Part shown: positions 25,141 through 33,323 of the stretch, piece after piece
Layout: every line of letters starts with the position of its first letter
Numbering within the stretch: position 1 is the stretch's first letter
Assembly: GCA_943369525.1 (NCBI GenBank)
Contig: CALRNL020000006.1
Coordinates: 62,001-126,000 of the forward strand
Reading direction: 5' to 3'
Length of the DNA stretch: 64,000 nucleotides
Source: BAIKAL-G1 sp943369525
GTDB taxonomy: Bacteria; Cyanobacteriota; Cyanobacteriia; PCC-6307; Cyanobiaceae
The notes under the pieces: generated by a model
What the model was told of the DNA's origin: nothing
What the model saw: only the letters and a program-made list of their open reading frames with translations
The model's database searches: none
Made by a program: the position numbers and the translations under genes

Positions 25141-25800
25141 TCAGGCGGAGATGGTCATGGCGGCGACTTCGGCAGCGAAGTCGGTCTGCTCCACCTCAAT
25201 GCCCTCACCCAGGGTGTAGCGGGTGAAGCGACGGATCTGGATGTTCTCACCGATCTTGCCCGCCACCTGCTTTACCAACTCCTCCACGGTGATGGCGCTG
25301 TCCTTGATGAAAGGCTGCTCCAGCAGGGCGAGCTCCTTGAGGCGCTTGCCGATCCGTCCTTCGACGATCTTCACCTTCATGGCCTCAGGCTTGCCTGCCA
25401 GGTCATCGCGGCCCATCTCAATGCCCTTTTCGCGCTCGGCCACATCTTTAGGGATGTCGGCGGTGCTCACGAATTCAACGTTGGGACAGGCAGCAATCTG
25501 CATCGCCACATTGCGAAGCAGGTCCTGGAAGACATCACCTCGAGCCACGAAATCGGTTTCGCAGTTGACCTCCACCAGCACACCGACCCGGGCGCCGGTG
25601 TGGATGTAGCTGCCAATCGCACCCTCGGCAGCGGTACGACCCGATTTCTTCTCGGCCGTGGCAATGCCCTTCTGGCGCAGCCATTCAGTGGCCTTGGTGG
25701 TATCACCACCAGACTCGGCGAGGGCTTTTTTACAATCCATCATGCCTGCGCCGGTTTTATCGCGCAGTTCCTTAACCAGCTTCGCGGAGATCTCAGCCAT
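25141..25800 (-). CDS. tsf: Translation elongation factor Ts
   Basis: This 219-residue factor begins MAEISAKLVKELRDKTGAGMMDCKKAL, the characteristic EF-Ts N-terminal domain. It includes GSYIHTGARVGVLVEVNCETDFVA, the core that contacts EF-Tu. It is the guanine-nucleotide exchange factor for EF-Tu. It has the length of the short cyanobacterial/chloroplast-type form. It follows rpsB by 63 bp in the usual order. Confidence 0.97.
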   Translation of the reverse strand: MAEISAKLVKELRDKTGAGMMDCKKALAESGGDTTKATEWLRQKGIATAEKKSGRTAAEGAIGSYIHTGARVGVLVEVNCETDFVARGDVFQDLLRNVAMQIAACPNVEFVSTADIPKDVAEREKGIEMGRDDLAGKPEAMKVKIVEGRIGKRLKELALLEQPFIKDSAITVEELVKQVAGKIGENIQIRRFTRYTLGEGIEVEQTDFAAEVAAMTISA

Positions 25801-25863
25801 CGGAGGGCGGGGAGTAGGGGGTCAGGGAGTGGGAGGGAATCGAATCGGGGCCAGATTCAGGCT

Positions 25864-26586
25864 TCAGCCTTCCTCATCCTCGTAGCCGCCGCGCTGGTCC
25901 TGGGCTCCGTGGCGACCTTCATTGATGGCATCGGCCAGGCGGCCGAGCACCAGTTGCACTGAACGCACGGCGTCGTCGTTGCAGGGGATGGGCACGTCGC
26001 AGAGGTCGGGATCGCAGTTGGTGTCAAGCATCGACACCAGGGGGATATCGAGTTTGCGGGCCTCGAGCACGGCGTTGGTTTCGCGGCGCTGATCGACCAG
26101 CACCACCACATCGGGCAGGCGGCGCATGTTCTTCAGACCACCGAGGTATTTCTGCAGCCGCTCCAGTTCGCGCCGCAACACGGCGGCTTCCTTCTTGGGA
26201 CGCAGGGCGATGCCGCCGGAGGATTCAAGCCGCTCCAGGTCCTTGAGCCGGTCGATCCGGGCGCGCATCGTTGTCCAGTTGGTGAGCATGCCGCCCAACC
26301 ATCGCTGGTTCACAAACGATGCGCCGCAGCGGGTCGCCTCCTGGGCGATTACTTCGGAAGCCTGTTTTTTTGTACCCACGAACAGGAAACGCTTGCCACT
26401 GCGGGCGGCACTGCGGGTCCACTTGTAGGCGTTATTCATGCAGACGGCGGTCTGCACGAGGTCGATGATATGGACCCCATTACGCGCGCAATAGATGTAG
26501 CGCGCCATCTTGGGATTCCAACGGCGGGTTTGGTGCCCAAAGTGGGCACCCGCCTCCATCATTTCTGCGAGTGTGACAACAGCCAT
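25864..26586 (-). CDS. rpsB: 30S ribosomal protein S2
   Basis: This 240-residue protein begins MAVVTLAEMMEAGAHFGHQTRRWNPKM and contains IDLVQTA, FVGTKKQA, RWLGGMLTNW and PDVVVLVDQRRE, all standard for S2. It belongs to the small ribosomal subunit. It is the first gene of the leftward cluster with tsf. A promoter candidate lies about 160 bp upstream, so the mRNA would have a moderately long leader. Confidence 0.97.
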   Translation of the reverse strand: MAVVTLAEMMEAGAHFGHQTRRWNPKMARYIYCARNGVHIIDLVQTAVCMNNAYKWTRSAARSGKRFLFVGTKKQASEVIAQEATRCGASFVNQRWLGGMLTNWTTMRARIDRLKDLERLESSGGIALRPKKEAAVLRRELERLQKYLGGLKNMRRLPDVVVLVDQRRETNAVLEARKLDIPLVSMLDTNCDPDLCDVPIPCNDDAVRSVQLVLGRLADAINEGRHGAQDQRGGYEDEEG

Positions 26587-26747
26587 TGAAGTTGGGGTTT
26601 CGGGTTCGCCTCCACCTGCCAGGGACCATGGGGTTGACCGACGGACCGAGAATCGGCCTGGGGGTCAGGGGCAAGGCCAGGGGGCCTAGCCAGGGGCACA
26701 GACGGAACAGCCGGTGCCTGGTCACCCGAAACGGACAGGTGTGCGGT

Positions 26748-26774
26748 TTATTAGGGACCCAGCCAACCTATCAA
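26748..26774 (-). promoter_or_regulatory. Candidate sigma-70 promoter of rpsB-tsf
   Basis: On the reverse strand TTGATA (complement of 26769-26774) and TAATAA (complement of 26748-26753) are spaced by 15 bp. These are the most AT-rich hexamers in the 264-bp gap between rpsB and the next gene. The spacing is a little short, so this is only a candidate. Confidence 0.35.
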
Positions 26775-26850
26775 ATGGGCCCTTGCTGCCAGGCCGGTTT
26801 GCCGCCAGGATCCCTACCCGACGCCCAGGTCAGAGATCCTGGCCCAGACC

Positions 26851-27783
26851 TCAGGCCAGGCCCGCAGCCCGGGCCTCGGCATAGAGGGCCCGCACGCCAA
26901 TGCGATTGAGGGGCAGGCGCAGCAGCTCCAGGGCCAGGCCTGGTTTGCCCTGGCGGATCAACCAGGCGAGCAGGGGCCGCAAGCTGCGTTCATTCAGCAA
27001 GCCCCCCAGGGTGAGCAGCTCCCAGAGCAGACGGTGCAGCAGGGTGAACTGGATGATGAAGCGCACCCGGCGGGTGGGGTGCTTCCGGTAAAAAACCAGG
27101 CCCATCTTGGCCCGCTCCTGTTCCACCTGAATCAGGCGGGGAATCTGCTCCAGGCTCAGGGCCGGGTGCCAGTGGTAGCCCACCGCCTCGGGGCAACGCA
27201 CCAGCACCACGCCGAGGCGCCGCAAACGCTCGCCTAACTCGAGATCTTCCCAGCCATAGAGGCGAAAACGGGTATCAAAGAGGCCGCTGCGTTCCAGCAG
27301 TTGGCGATCAATCGCCACGTTGCCCGTAGCGAAATAGGCCCAGGAGAGGTCGCGCAGCTTGTGGGGCTCGCTGCTGGGGTCCTCGAAATTGGCGGTGTTG
27401 ATCACCGCCCCGTAGGTGAAGCACAGGCGGTCGCCGCGGCGCTGCCATTGGTCCTGCAAGGCGCTGGCGTGGGCAAGCAGGAAGCCGTCCGTCACCACCA
27501 GATCACTATCAATAAAGACGATCACATCGCCCTGGGCATGCTCGACGCCCCGGTTGCGGCCCTCGGCCGGCCCGCCGTGGTCCTGCTCGACCAGGCGCAC
27601 GTGGGGGAACGACGCCGCCTCGGCCCGAAGCCAGGCCAGCGTGTCATCGCTGGAGCCATCATCGACGACCACCACCTCGTAGGCGCTGATCGGAGCGCCT
27701 AGCTGCTGCTGCTCCAGGGCCCGCAGGCATTTGGCCAGGATCGGCCTGCGGTTGTAAGTGGGGATGACGACGCTGAGAAACAT
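26851..27783 (-). CDS. Family 2 glycosyltransferase
   Basis: This 310-residue GT-A protein begins MFLSVVIPTYNRRPILAKCL. It has the nucleotide-sugar Asp in VVVDDGSSDDT, the DxD-like IDSDLVV and the acceptor-region motif GWEDLELGERL. There is no membrane segment. Donor and acceptor cannot be told from sequence. It stands alone, with no other cell-surface genes beside it. The promoter and terminators of the small gene at 27884-28039 lie upstream. Confidence 0.85.
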   Translation of the reverse strand: MFLSVVIPTYNRRPILAKCLRALEQQQLGAPISAYEVVVVDDGSSDDTLAWLRAEAASFPHVRLVEQDHGGPAEGRNRGVEHAQGDVIVFIDSDLVVTDGFLLAHASALQDQWQRRGDRLCFTYGAVINTANFEDPSSEPHKLRDLSWAYFATGNVAIDRQLLERSGLFDTRFRLYGWEDLELGERLRRLGVVLVRCPEAVGYHWHPALSLEQIPRLIQVEQERAKMGLVFYRKHPTRRVRFIIQFTLLHRLLWELLTLGGLLNERSLRPLLAWLIRQGKPGLALELLRLPLNRIGVRALYAEARAAGLA

Positions 27784-27818
27784 GGGTTCGTCAATACAGC
27801 CAAAGGGCCCTCAAACCT

Positions 27819-27848
27819 AAAAAAATGGGGACCCCGCAGGATCCCCCC
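27819..27848 (-). terminator. Rho-independent terminator
   Basis: Read on the reverse strand, GGGGATCC and its near-complement form an 8-bp stem (one G-U pair) around a 4-nt loop (27827-27846). An uninterrupted run of seven T residues follows (complement of 27819-27825). It ends the transcript of the 51-residue protein and separates it from the glycosyltransferase. Confidence 0.85.
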
Positions 27849-27851
27849 AGC

Positions 27852-27883
27852 CCAGACCACCCCCCAGGGGGGGTCAGGTCTGG
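27852..27883 (-). terminator. Second strong hairpin abutting the stop codon
   Basis: CCAGACC (27852-27858) pairs with GGTCTGG (27877-27883), and inside it a C-run pairs with a G-run. The hairpin starts one base after the TGA of the small gene. It sits directly before the terminator at 27819-27848 and may act with it or protect the 3' end of the message. Confidence 0.6.
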
Positions 27884-28039
27884 TCAGTCAGCAGCGCCGC
27901 CGTTGTTCGCCGTGCCGGTCACGCCATTGCCAGCGCCTTCGCCGCGGCCATCGTTACGCAGCTTGCGCTTTTTGAACTTGCGGGCGTAGGCGCGGTTGCG
28001 TTCCTGCTTTTCCTTCTTGAGATTCCTGCGCTTCGACAT
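27884..28039 (-). CDS. Small highly basic conserved protein (51 residues)
   Basis: ATG is at 28037-28039 and TGA at 27884-27886. The protein starts MSKRRNLKKEKQERNRAYAR and continues with KFKKRKLRND, then a G/N/A-rich tail ending GGAAD. Of the first 28 residues, about half are Lys or Arg. I recall similar short basic proteins annotated as hypothetical in picocyanobacteria. The composition suggests RNA or ribosome association, but this is inference. It is a monocistronic unit followed immediately by two hairpins, the second a classic terminator, which supports a real, well-expressed gene. Confidence 0.75.
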   Translation of the reverse strand: MSKRRNLKKEKQERNRAYARKFKKRKLRNDGRGEGAGNGVTGTANNGGAAD

Positions 28040-28184
28040 CGGCGGGCCGGTTCGGTGGAGAGATCCTTCACCATACTCAAACGCAGCCAGGCCCAGGGCC
28101 GATGCCCCAGGACCAAGCTGCGGTCTCCCGGATGTTCCCTGTCCTAGGAAGCAGGAGGAGAGCCCACTGCCCCCCTCGATGGCC

Positions 28185-28961
28185 CTAGGGGGCCCCCGCC
28201 TCCCTGGCAGCCAAGGCCCCAGCGGTCACGGAGTCGGCGGAGGCCGTATCCACCACCCGACCATCTTCCATCCGCAGCACCCGGTCGGCCAGATCCAGGA
28301 TGCGGGGGTCGTGGGTGACCATCAGCACGCCACAGCCCTGCTCCTTGGCCAGGCCATGGAGCAACACCACCACATCGCGGCCGGTGCGGCTATCGAGGGC
28401 GGCGGTGGGCTCATCGGCCAGCAGCAACCGGGGCCTGGTCGCCAGGGCCCGGGCAATCGCCACCCGCTGCTTCTGACCGCCGGAGAGGTCGTGGGGCAAC
28501 TTGTGCAGCTGGTCGCCCAGGCCGACGGCCCGCAGCCATTCGCGCGCCTGGTCGCGCCGGGCCCGATAACTGAGGCCGCCGATCAGGTCGGCACCCATCT
28601 GCACGTTCTGCTCGGCGCTGAGGCAGCGCAGCAGGTTGTGGCCCTGGAAAATCATGCCAATCGAGCGGCGGAGCTGCTGGCGCTCAGCCCGACTCGAGCC
28701 GGCCAGCTCCTGGCCAAACACCTTCACCTGGCCGGCCTGCACCTGGCGCAGGGCCCCGACCAGGGTCAGCAGGGTGGTTTTGCCGCAGCCGGAGGGGCCG
28801 GTCAGCAGCACCACCTCGCCGCTGGCGATCGAGAGATCGACCCCTTCGAGCACCTGGCGGCGCATCTTGCCCTGGCCATACCAATGGCTTAGGCCGGCAA
28901 TCTCAATCGCCAGCGGGCTGAAGGCTTGGGGGCCAGGGGGCTGGGCCAGGTCGGAGGGCAT
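28185..28961 (-). CDS. devA: DevA-type ABC exporter ATP-binding protein
   Basis: This 258-residue ATPase has Walker A GPSGCGKTT, Q-loop FQGHNLL, signature LSGGQKQRVAIARAL, Walker B LLLADEPTAALD and the switch histidine in MVTHDPRI. It resembles MacB/LolD/DevA ATPases. It lies 3 bp after devC, which itself overlaps devB, so the three form a DevBCA exporter. In Anabaena such an exporter moves glycolipids across the envelope. In this unicellular organism the substrate is unknown. It is the last gene of the pcyA-devBCA run. Confidence 0.85.
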   Translation of the reverse strand: MPSDLAQPPGPQAFSPLAIEIAGLSHWYGQGKMRRQVLEGVDLSIASGEVVLLTGPSGCGKTTLLTLVGALRQVQAGQVKVFGQELAGSSRAERQQLRRSIGMIFQGHNLLRCLSAEQNVQMGADLIGGLSYRARRDQAREWLRAVGLGDQLHKLPHDLSGGQKQRVAIARALATRPRLLLADEPTAALDSRTGRDVVVLLHGLAKEQGCGVLMVTHDPRILDLADRVLRMEDGRVVDTASADSVTAGALAAREAGAP

Positions 28962-28964
28962 GGC

Positions 28965-30143
28965 TCAGAAGATCTCCGCCGGATCGGCATCGCCCAGGCG
29001 GCGCATGGCCAGGGCCGCCGAGCCCATGCACATCACCAGGATCATCGTGAACACCACCAGGGCCCGGTCGGGATCCATCTGCACCGGCAATTTCGTTGCC
29101 CCCTTGATCACTCCATAGAGCGCCAAGCCAGCCCCGTAGGCGGGTAGGTAGCCCAACACCGCCAGCAGGAATCCTTCCCGGGCCACCACCCCGAGCAGGC
29201 TGGTGAGCTTGTAACCCATCGCCATCAAGGTGGCGTACTCGGGCAGGTGATCACTCACATCGGAATAGAGAATCTGGTAAACAATTACGCAACCGACCAC
29301 GAAGCCCATGCCGGCACCCAGGGTAAAAATAAAGCCAATGGCGGTACTGCTACGCCAGTAATCTTTCTCCATTTCAATGAAGCCATGATGGGTATAAACA
29401 ATCACGTCCTTGGGCAAATTTTGGCGTAGCCGTTTAGCAACAGCCTCCGGGTTGGCGCCAGGCCGCAGCCGAATCAGGCCAAGCTCAATGCTGCCTGGCG
29501 GCGTATTCGGCAGCAGGCTGAGGAAGGTTTCACTGCTGGTGAGCAGGTTGCCATCGGCGCCAAAGGAAGGGCCCACGGCAAACAGGCCGGCCACCCGAAG
29601 GCGCTTGCCGGAGATTTCACTTTCGACCGTGCGTCCCTGCCGGAACCAGTCGGCCACCGGGCCGAACTCATTGCGGGAGCGCTCATCAAACAAAACCCTG
29701 CCTTTTTGGGTGAGCAGGGCGGCCTTGGATGTGAGGGCGGGATCGTTAAAGAGGGGATCCCTGGGCTCAAAGCCGAGGGCCAGGATCGAGCGGGTGCCAC
29801 GGGTTTCCGGGTTGCGCCAGAGCAGCAGGTTCCAATGGACCGGCGAGATGCCCTGCACCTCGGGATCGGCCAGGGCCTGGACCAGCCGGCGGCGCGGGAA
29901 ACCAGCCATGCTGATTGAACTTTTGGTGCGCGGACTCATCAACACCAAATCGGTGTTGAACATCTTGTGCACCGTGACGCTGGCGTCAAACAGGGCATCG
30001 CGGAAGCCCAGCTGCATGAACATCAAGATGCCCGCGAAGCTGATGCCCGCCAGGGCCACGGCCAGCCGCACCGGCTGGCGGGTCAGCAATAACCAGGCCA
30101 GGGGGATGCGGCGGCCCGACCAGATCGCCAGCAGCGGATTCAC
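28965..30143 (-). CDS. devC: DevC-type ABC exporter permease
   Basis: This 392-residue permease has one N-terminal membrane segment after a short cytoplasmic start (LLLTRQPVRLAVALAGISFA). A large periplasmic domain of about 230 residues follows, then three C-terminal membrane segments, the FtsX/MacB-like topology of DevC. SDVSDHLPEYATLMAMGY is typical of the cytoplasmic loop between TM2 and TM3. It overlaps devB by 4 bases and precedes devA by 3 bp. Confidence 0.85.
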   Translation of the reverse strand: MNPLLAIWSGRRIPLAWLLLTRQPVRLAVALAGISFAGILMFMQLGFRDALFDASVTVHKMFNTDLVLMSPRTKSSISMAGFPRRRLVQALADPEVQGISPVHWNLLLWRNPETRGTRSILALGFEPRDPLFNDPALTSKAALLTQKGRVLFDERSRNEFGPVADWFRQGRTVESEISGKRLRVAGLFAVGPSFGADGNLLTSSETFLSLLPNTPPGSIELGLIRLRPGANPEAVAKRLRQNLPKDVIVYTHHGFIEMEKDYWRSSTAIGFIFTLGAGMGFVVGCVIVYQILYSDVSDHLPEYATLMAMGYKLTSLLGVVAREGFLLAVLGYLPAYGAGLALYGVIKGATKLPVQMDPDRALVVFTMILVMCMGSAALAMRRLGDADPAEIF

Positions 30144-31132
30144 GGCGTGAAGCGGGCAATGATTTTCAGCCCCGCCAGCTGGCGGACCCGCTGGATCTCG
30201 GCGGGGCTTAGGGCCAGGCGCACCTCCACCACCCGGGCGTCGGCATCGCCGGTGGGATCGGTGGAGAGCAACTGGCGCTGGCGCACCTGGGGGCTGATGC
30301 GCAGAACCTTGGCCTCCAAGCTGCCCTGGAAGCCGCCGTTCTCACTGGTGAGGGTCACGGCCTGCCCCGGGCGCACCCGGCCGATGTCGCTCTCGTAGAC
30401 CTCGGCCACCGCTTCCATCTGGTCGTTGGCGCCAATCTCCAGGATGCCGGCATCCCCTGGACGCTCGCCCGGATGGGTGTTGATGCGGAGCACCAGCCCA
30501 CCGATCGGCGCCTGCAACTGGCTCTTGGCCAGGTCGGTGCGCACCTTGCGCAGCTCGGCCTTGGCCTCCTGGAGGGAGCCGCGCAAATCGACCACCTTGA
30601 TCTCCCGCTGCTCCAGGGCGCCAATCGCAAACACGCCACTGTTGGTGAGCTGGCGGTAGCGGCTGGTTTCGCGGTCGAGCAGGTCGAGCTGCTGCTTCAG
30701 GCTGGAAATGCGCGTCAGCAGCAGGGTTTCCTGGGCCTGCAGGGTCGGGCGGTTGTCAAAACTGGCCAGCACCTGGCCCGCCCTCACCAGCTGGCCCTCC
30801 TGCACATAAAGGGCGGTGAGGCGCGGCGAAGCTCCGAAATCGGTGACCGGGGCCGCCAGCTTGCGGATATTTCCTGCGGGCTCCAGACGTCCGAGGGCGG
30901 AGACGGCCTCTAGAACTGGCGGCGCCGCCGGCCGGGAGGCGCTGGCACTGGCCGCCTGGGGGGCAGGCCTGGGCAGGGGGCGCCGTTGCAGCACGCCAAT
31001 CCCTGCCGCCAGCGCCACCAGGACGGCCCCAGCGATCAGCAGCGGGCGCCTAGTCAGGGCAAGGGCCTTGACCCCGCTCAGCCCAGCAGGGGATCGTCGA
31101 AGAGCAGCTCCTCGATGTAGCGGTCCGCCCAT
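30140..31132 (-). CDS. devB: DevB-type membrane-fusion protein (HlyD family)
   Basis: This is a periplasmic adaptor with one N-terminal membrane segment (LLIAGAVLVALAAGIGVL) and a Pro/Ala/Ser linker. A lipoyl-like half motif reads GRLEPAG, a coiled-coil hairpin covers about residues 130-200 (LLLTRISSLKQQLDLLDRET), and a beta-barrel end includes LVLRINTHPGERPGD. It links DevAC to an outer-membrane channel. The ATG at 31130-31132 lies inside the 3' end of pcyA (55-bp overlap), and no ATG or GTG is found nearer the membrane segment, so translation may be coupled to pcyA or use a non-standard start. The frame continues open to 31633 but is antisense-free shadow of pcyA. Confidence 0.8.
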   Translation of the reverse strand: MGGPLHRGAALRRSPAGLSGVKALALTRRPLLIAGAVLVALAAGIGVLQRRPLPRPAPQAASASASRPAAPPVLEAVSALGRLEPAGNIRKLAAPVTDFGASPRLTALYVQEGQLVRAGQVLASFDNRPTLQAQETLLLTRISSLKQQLDLLDRETSRYRQLTNSGVFAIGALEQREIKVVDLRGSLQEAKAELRKVRTDLAKSQLQAPIGGLVLRINTHPGERPGDAGILEIGANDQMEAVAEVYESDIGRVRPGQAVTLTSENGGFQGSLEAKVLRISPQVRQRQLLSTDPTGDADARVVEVRLALSPAEIQRVRQLAGLKIIARFTP

Positions 31133-31908
31133 TGGGGGTTGAAGGCCTTCTCCAGGACCCTGCGGGTCTTGTCGTTGCGTTTCTGCTGCCTGCAATAGGA
31201 GAGCTGTCCCGCGTGCCTCGCCACAGTAAGGGGATGGTCGCTGGCCTGGGGCTCGGTGCTGCGGCAGGCCTGGCCCAGCACGGTCAAGAAGCGGTCCACC
31301 TCCTCCACGAACTGCTGCTCCTCGGCCCCATCGGCCGGCCGCACGAAGCGCACGAAGGGCGAAAAAATCGAGCCCCAATCGGGCAGCTCGCGCTCCTGGC
31401 TGTAGGTGAAGGGGGGCAGGGCCGCCAGGGGGCCGGCGATGCTCTCGGGCAGGGCGCCGCCCACGGGCGAGAGATCGGCAATGGCGGCCGACACCACCCC
31501 CCGGCCGGCGACGATGTCGGCGCCAAAGACGGGCAGATCGAAGCGGGGATCGGGGAAGAAGACGCAGTGGAGAATCTGCAGCCCCGCCCCCAGGCGGGCG
31601 GTTTCCAGGTGGAGCTTGCGCAGGCCCCGGCACCGGCGCAGTTCATTGCGGATGAATAGGGCCTCGCCATCGAGGCTGCCGCTGATCGCTTCAAGCTCCG
31701 GGTCGATGGCCAGGGGTTCCAGCTCGGGCAGGCCCAGCCAGCAGGCGCGAATGCGCTCGGCCAGGGCATCCATCAGGGGGTGGACCCCCAGGGCTGGGCC
31801 CGGGGCGGGACCTGGGGCTGGGGTCGTCAACGCTGGATCTGGCGCAGGGGCGATTCTGATCCTGACAACAGGATTGCCATCCAGCCAGCAGAATGCAGGT
31901 CCTGACAC
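31078..31908 (-). CDS. pcyA: Phycocyanobilin:ferredoxin oxidoreductase
   Basis: This 276-residue enzyme makes phycocyanobilin from biliverdin, the chromophore for allophycocyanin and phycocyanin. It contains HPLMDALAERIRACW, the LHLETARLGAGLQILHCVFFPDPRFDLPVFGADIV core, an acidic active-site neighbourhood and a C-terminal LEKAFNPQWADRYIEELLFDDP. All match PcyA of picocyanobacteria. The first ~40 residues are low in complexity and overlap the divergent M16 gene's start by 16 bp, so the true start could be later, but no in-frame ATG occurs before residue 46. It is the likely first gene of pcyA-devBCA. Confidence 0.93.
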   Translation of the reverse strand: MSGPAFCWLDGNPVVRIRIAPAPDPALTTPAPGPAPGPALGVHPLMDALAERIRACWLGLPELEPLAIDPELEAISGSLDGEALFIRNELRRCRGLRKLHLETARLGAGLQILHCVFFPDPRFDLPVFGADIVAGRGVVSAAIADLSPVGGALPESIAGPLAALPPFTYSQERELPDWGSIFSPFVRFVRPADGAEEQQFVEEVDRFLTVLGQACRSTEPQASDHPLTVARHAGQLSYCRQQKRNDKTRRVLEKAFNPQWADRYIEELLFDDPLLG

Positions 31909-33323
31909 GCGGCGTCACGGATTTGGTGGTTTCGCAAGTGGTCTCGGAGGGAGGGGTGCCCGTGGGTTCGTCCTTGGCCCCAGACTTGGTAGCAGGCGGC
32001 AGCGTCGGCGCGGCTCCCGGGCCGGTGCTCCGAACCGGAGGCACCGCCAGCCTGGGCGATCCCCAGGAGCGGCGCCTGGGCCAGGGGGCCGCGGTGGTGA
32101 GCCTGGACCTGCCCCAGGCGCCCGTGACCTGCCTGGACTTCTGGTGCCGCGCCGGCAGCGCCGCCGAAACCCCCGCCGAATCGGGCCTGGCCCATTTCCT
32201 CGAGCACATGGTGTTCAAGGGCAGCGAGCGCCTCGGGGCCGGCGAATTCGACCTTCGGGTCGAGGCCCTGGGCGGCAGCAGCAATGCCGCCACCGGCTTC
32301 GATGACGTGCACTATCACGTGCTCGTGCCCCCCAGCGCCGCGGCCGAGGCGATCGACCTGCTGCTCGATCTGGTGCTGGCGCCCCGGCTCGATGGCCAGG
32401 ATTTCGATATGGAGCGCCAGGTGGTGCTCGAAGAGCTAGCCCAGAGCGAAGACCAGCCCGAGGAGGTGGCCTTCCAGCAGTTGCTGAGCCGGGCCTGCCC
32501 AGGCCACGCCTATGGCCAGCCGATCCTGGGCCGGCGCTCGGCCCTCGAAGGCCACCGGGCCGAGGCCATGGCCGCCTTCCACCAGCGCCTTTACCGGGCG
32601 GACAACTGCTGCCTGGCCGTGGCCGGCCCCCTGGGCGACGGCGCCATCTTGGAGCACCTAGGACAGTCCGCCCTGGCAAGTTTGGCCAGCTCTGACCAGT
32701 CCCGATCGGCCGTTTCGGGCCCCTCCTCCGCTGGAGCCCAAAGCGCGGCCCCCCCCCTGCACCTGCAGCCAGGCTCCGACACGGTGGCCCTGCCGCGGCT
32801 AGAGGCGGCCAGGCTGCTCATGGCCTGGCAGGTGCCCGCCGCCGGCGACCTGGAGGCGGTGATCGGTTGCGACCTGCTCACCACCCTGCTGGCCGAAGGG
32901 CGGCGCAGCCGCCTGGTGGCCCGCCTGCGCGAGCAGCTGCGGCTGGTGGAAAGCATCGACCTCGACCTCAACGGCCTCGAAGCCGGCAGCCTCGTGTTGC
33001 TGGAGGCCGTGTGCGAGAGCGAGCACTTGCCAACCGTGGAAGCGGAAATCCGCAGGGTGCTCGAGGAGCTGATCGGAGTTCCGCCGACCCTGGCGGAGCT
33101 GGAGCGGGCCCAGCGCCTCGTGGGCAATGGCTACCGCTTCGGCCTGGAGGCCCCTAGCTCGGTGGCCGGCCTGCTGGGCAACAACCACCTCTGGGGCCGG
33201 CACCAACCGATCCAGGCGCCGCTCGATGCCCTGGCCGATTGGGATCCCCAGCGGCTCTGGAGCGAACTGACACCCCTGCTTGATCCCGAGCGGGCCTTCT
33301 GCCTGCGGGCCCTGCCGGCATGA
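31893..33323 (+). CDS. M16-family zinc peptidase, catalytic member
   Basis: This 476-residue insulinase-family protease has the inverted zinc motif HFLEHMVFKGS (HxxEH at about residues 98-102) and the downstream Glu region in LEELAQSEDQPEEVAFQQLL. The C-terminal half is a typical inactive M16 repeat. It overlaps the second M16 gene by 4 bases (33320-33323), indicating a heterodimeric pair like other bacterial M16 peptidase couples. The N-terminal ~60 residues before QGAAVVSLDLP are not conserved-looking. No signal peptide is visible, so it is probably cytoplasmic. It is divergent from and slightly overlapping with pcyA. Confidence 0.88.
   Translation: MQVLTRGVTDLVVSQVVSEGGVPVGSSLAPDLVAGGSVGAAPGPVLRTGGTASLGDPQERRLGQGAAVVSLDLPQAPVTCLDFWCRAGSAAETPAESGLAHFLEHMVFKGSERLGAGEFDLRVEALGGSSNAATGFDDVHYHVLVPPSAAAEAIDLLLDLVLAPRLDGQDFDMERQVVLEELAQSEDQPEEVAFQQLLSRACPGHAYGQPILGRRSALEGHRAEAMAAFHQRLYRADNCCLAVAGPLGDGAILEHLGQSALASLASSDQSRSAVSGPSSAGAQSAAPPLHLQPGSDTVALPRLEAARLLMAWQVPAAGDLEAVIGCDLLTTLLAEGRRSRLVARLREQLRLVESIDLDLNGLEAGSLVLLEAVCESEHLPTVEAEIRRVLEELIGVPPTLAELERAQRLVGNGYRFGLEAPSSVAGLLGNNHLWGRHQPIQAPLDALADWDPQRLWSELTPLLDPERAFCLRALPA

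Noticed and set aside
30140..31633. 497-residue version of the DevB frame
   Set aside because: The extra N-terminal part lies inside pcyA, is low in complexity and contains no HlyD features. The pcyA reading is clearly the coding one.
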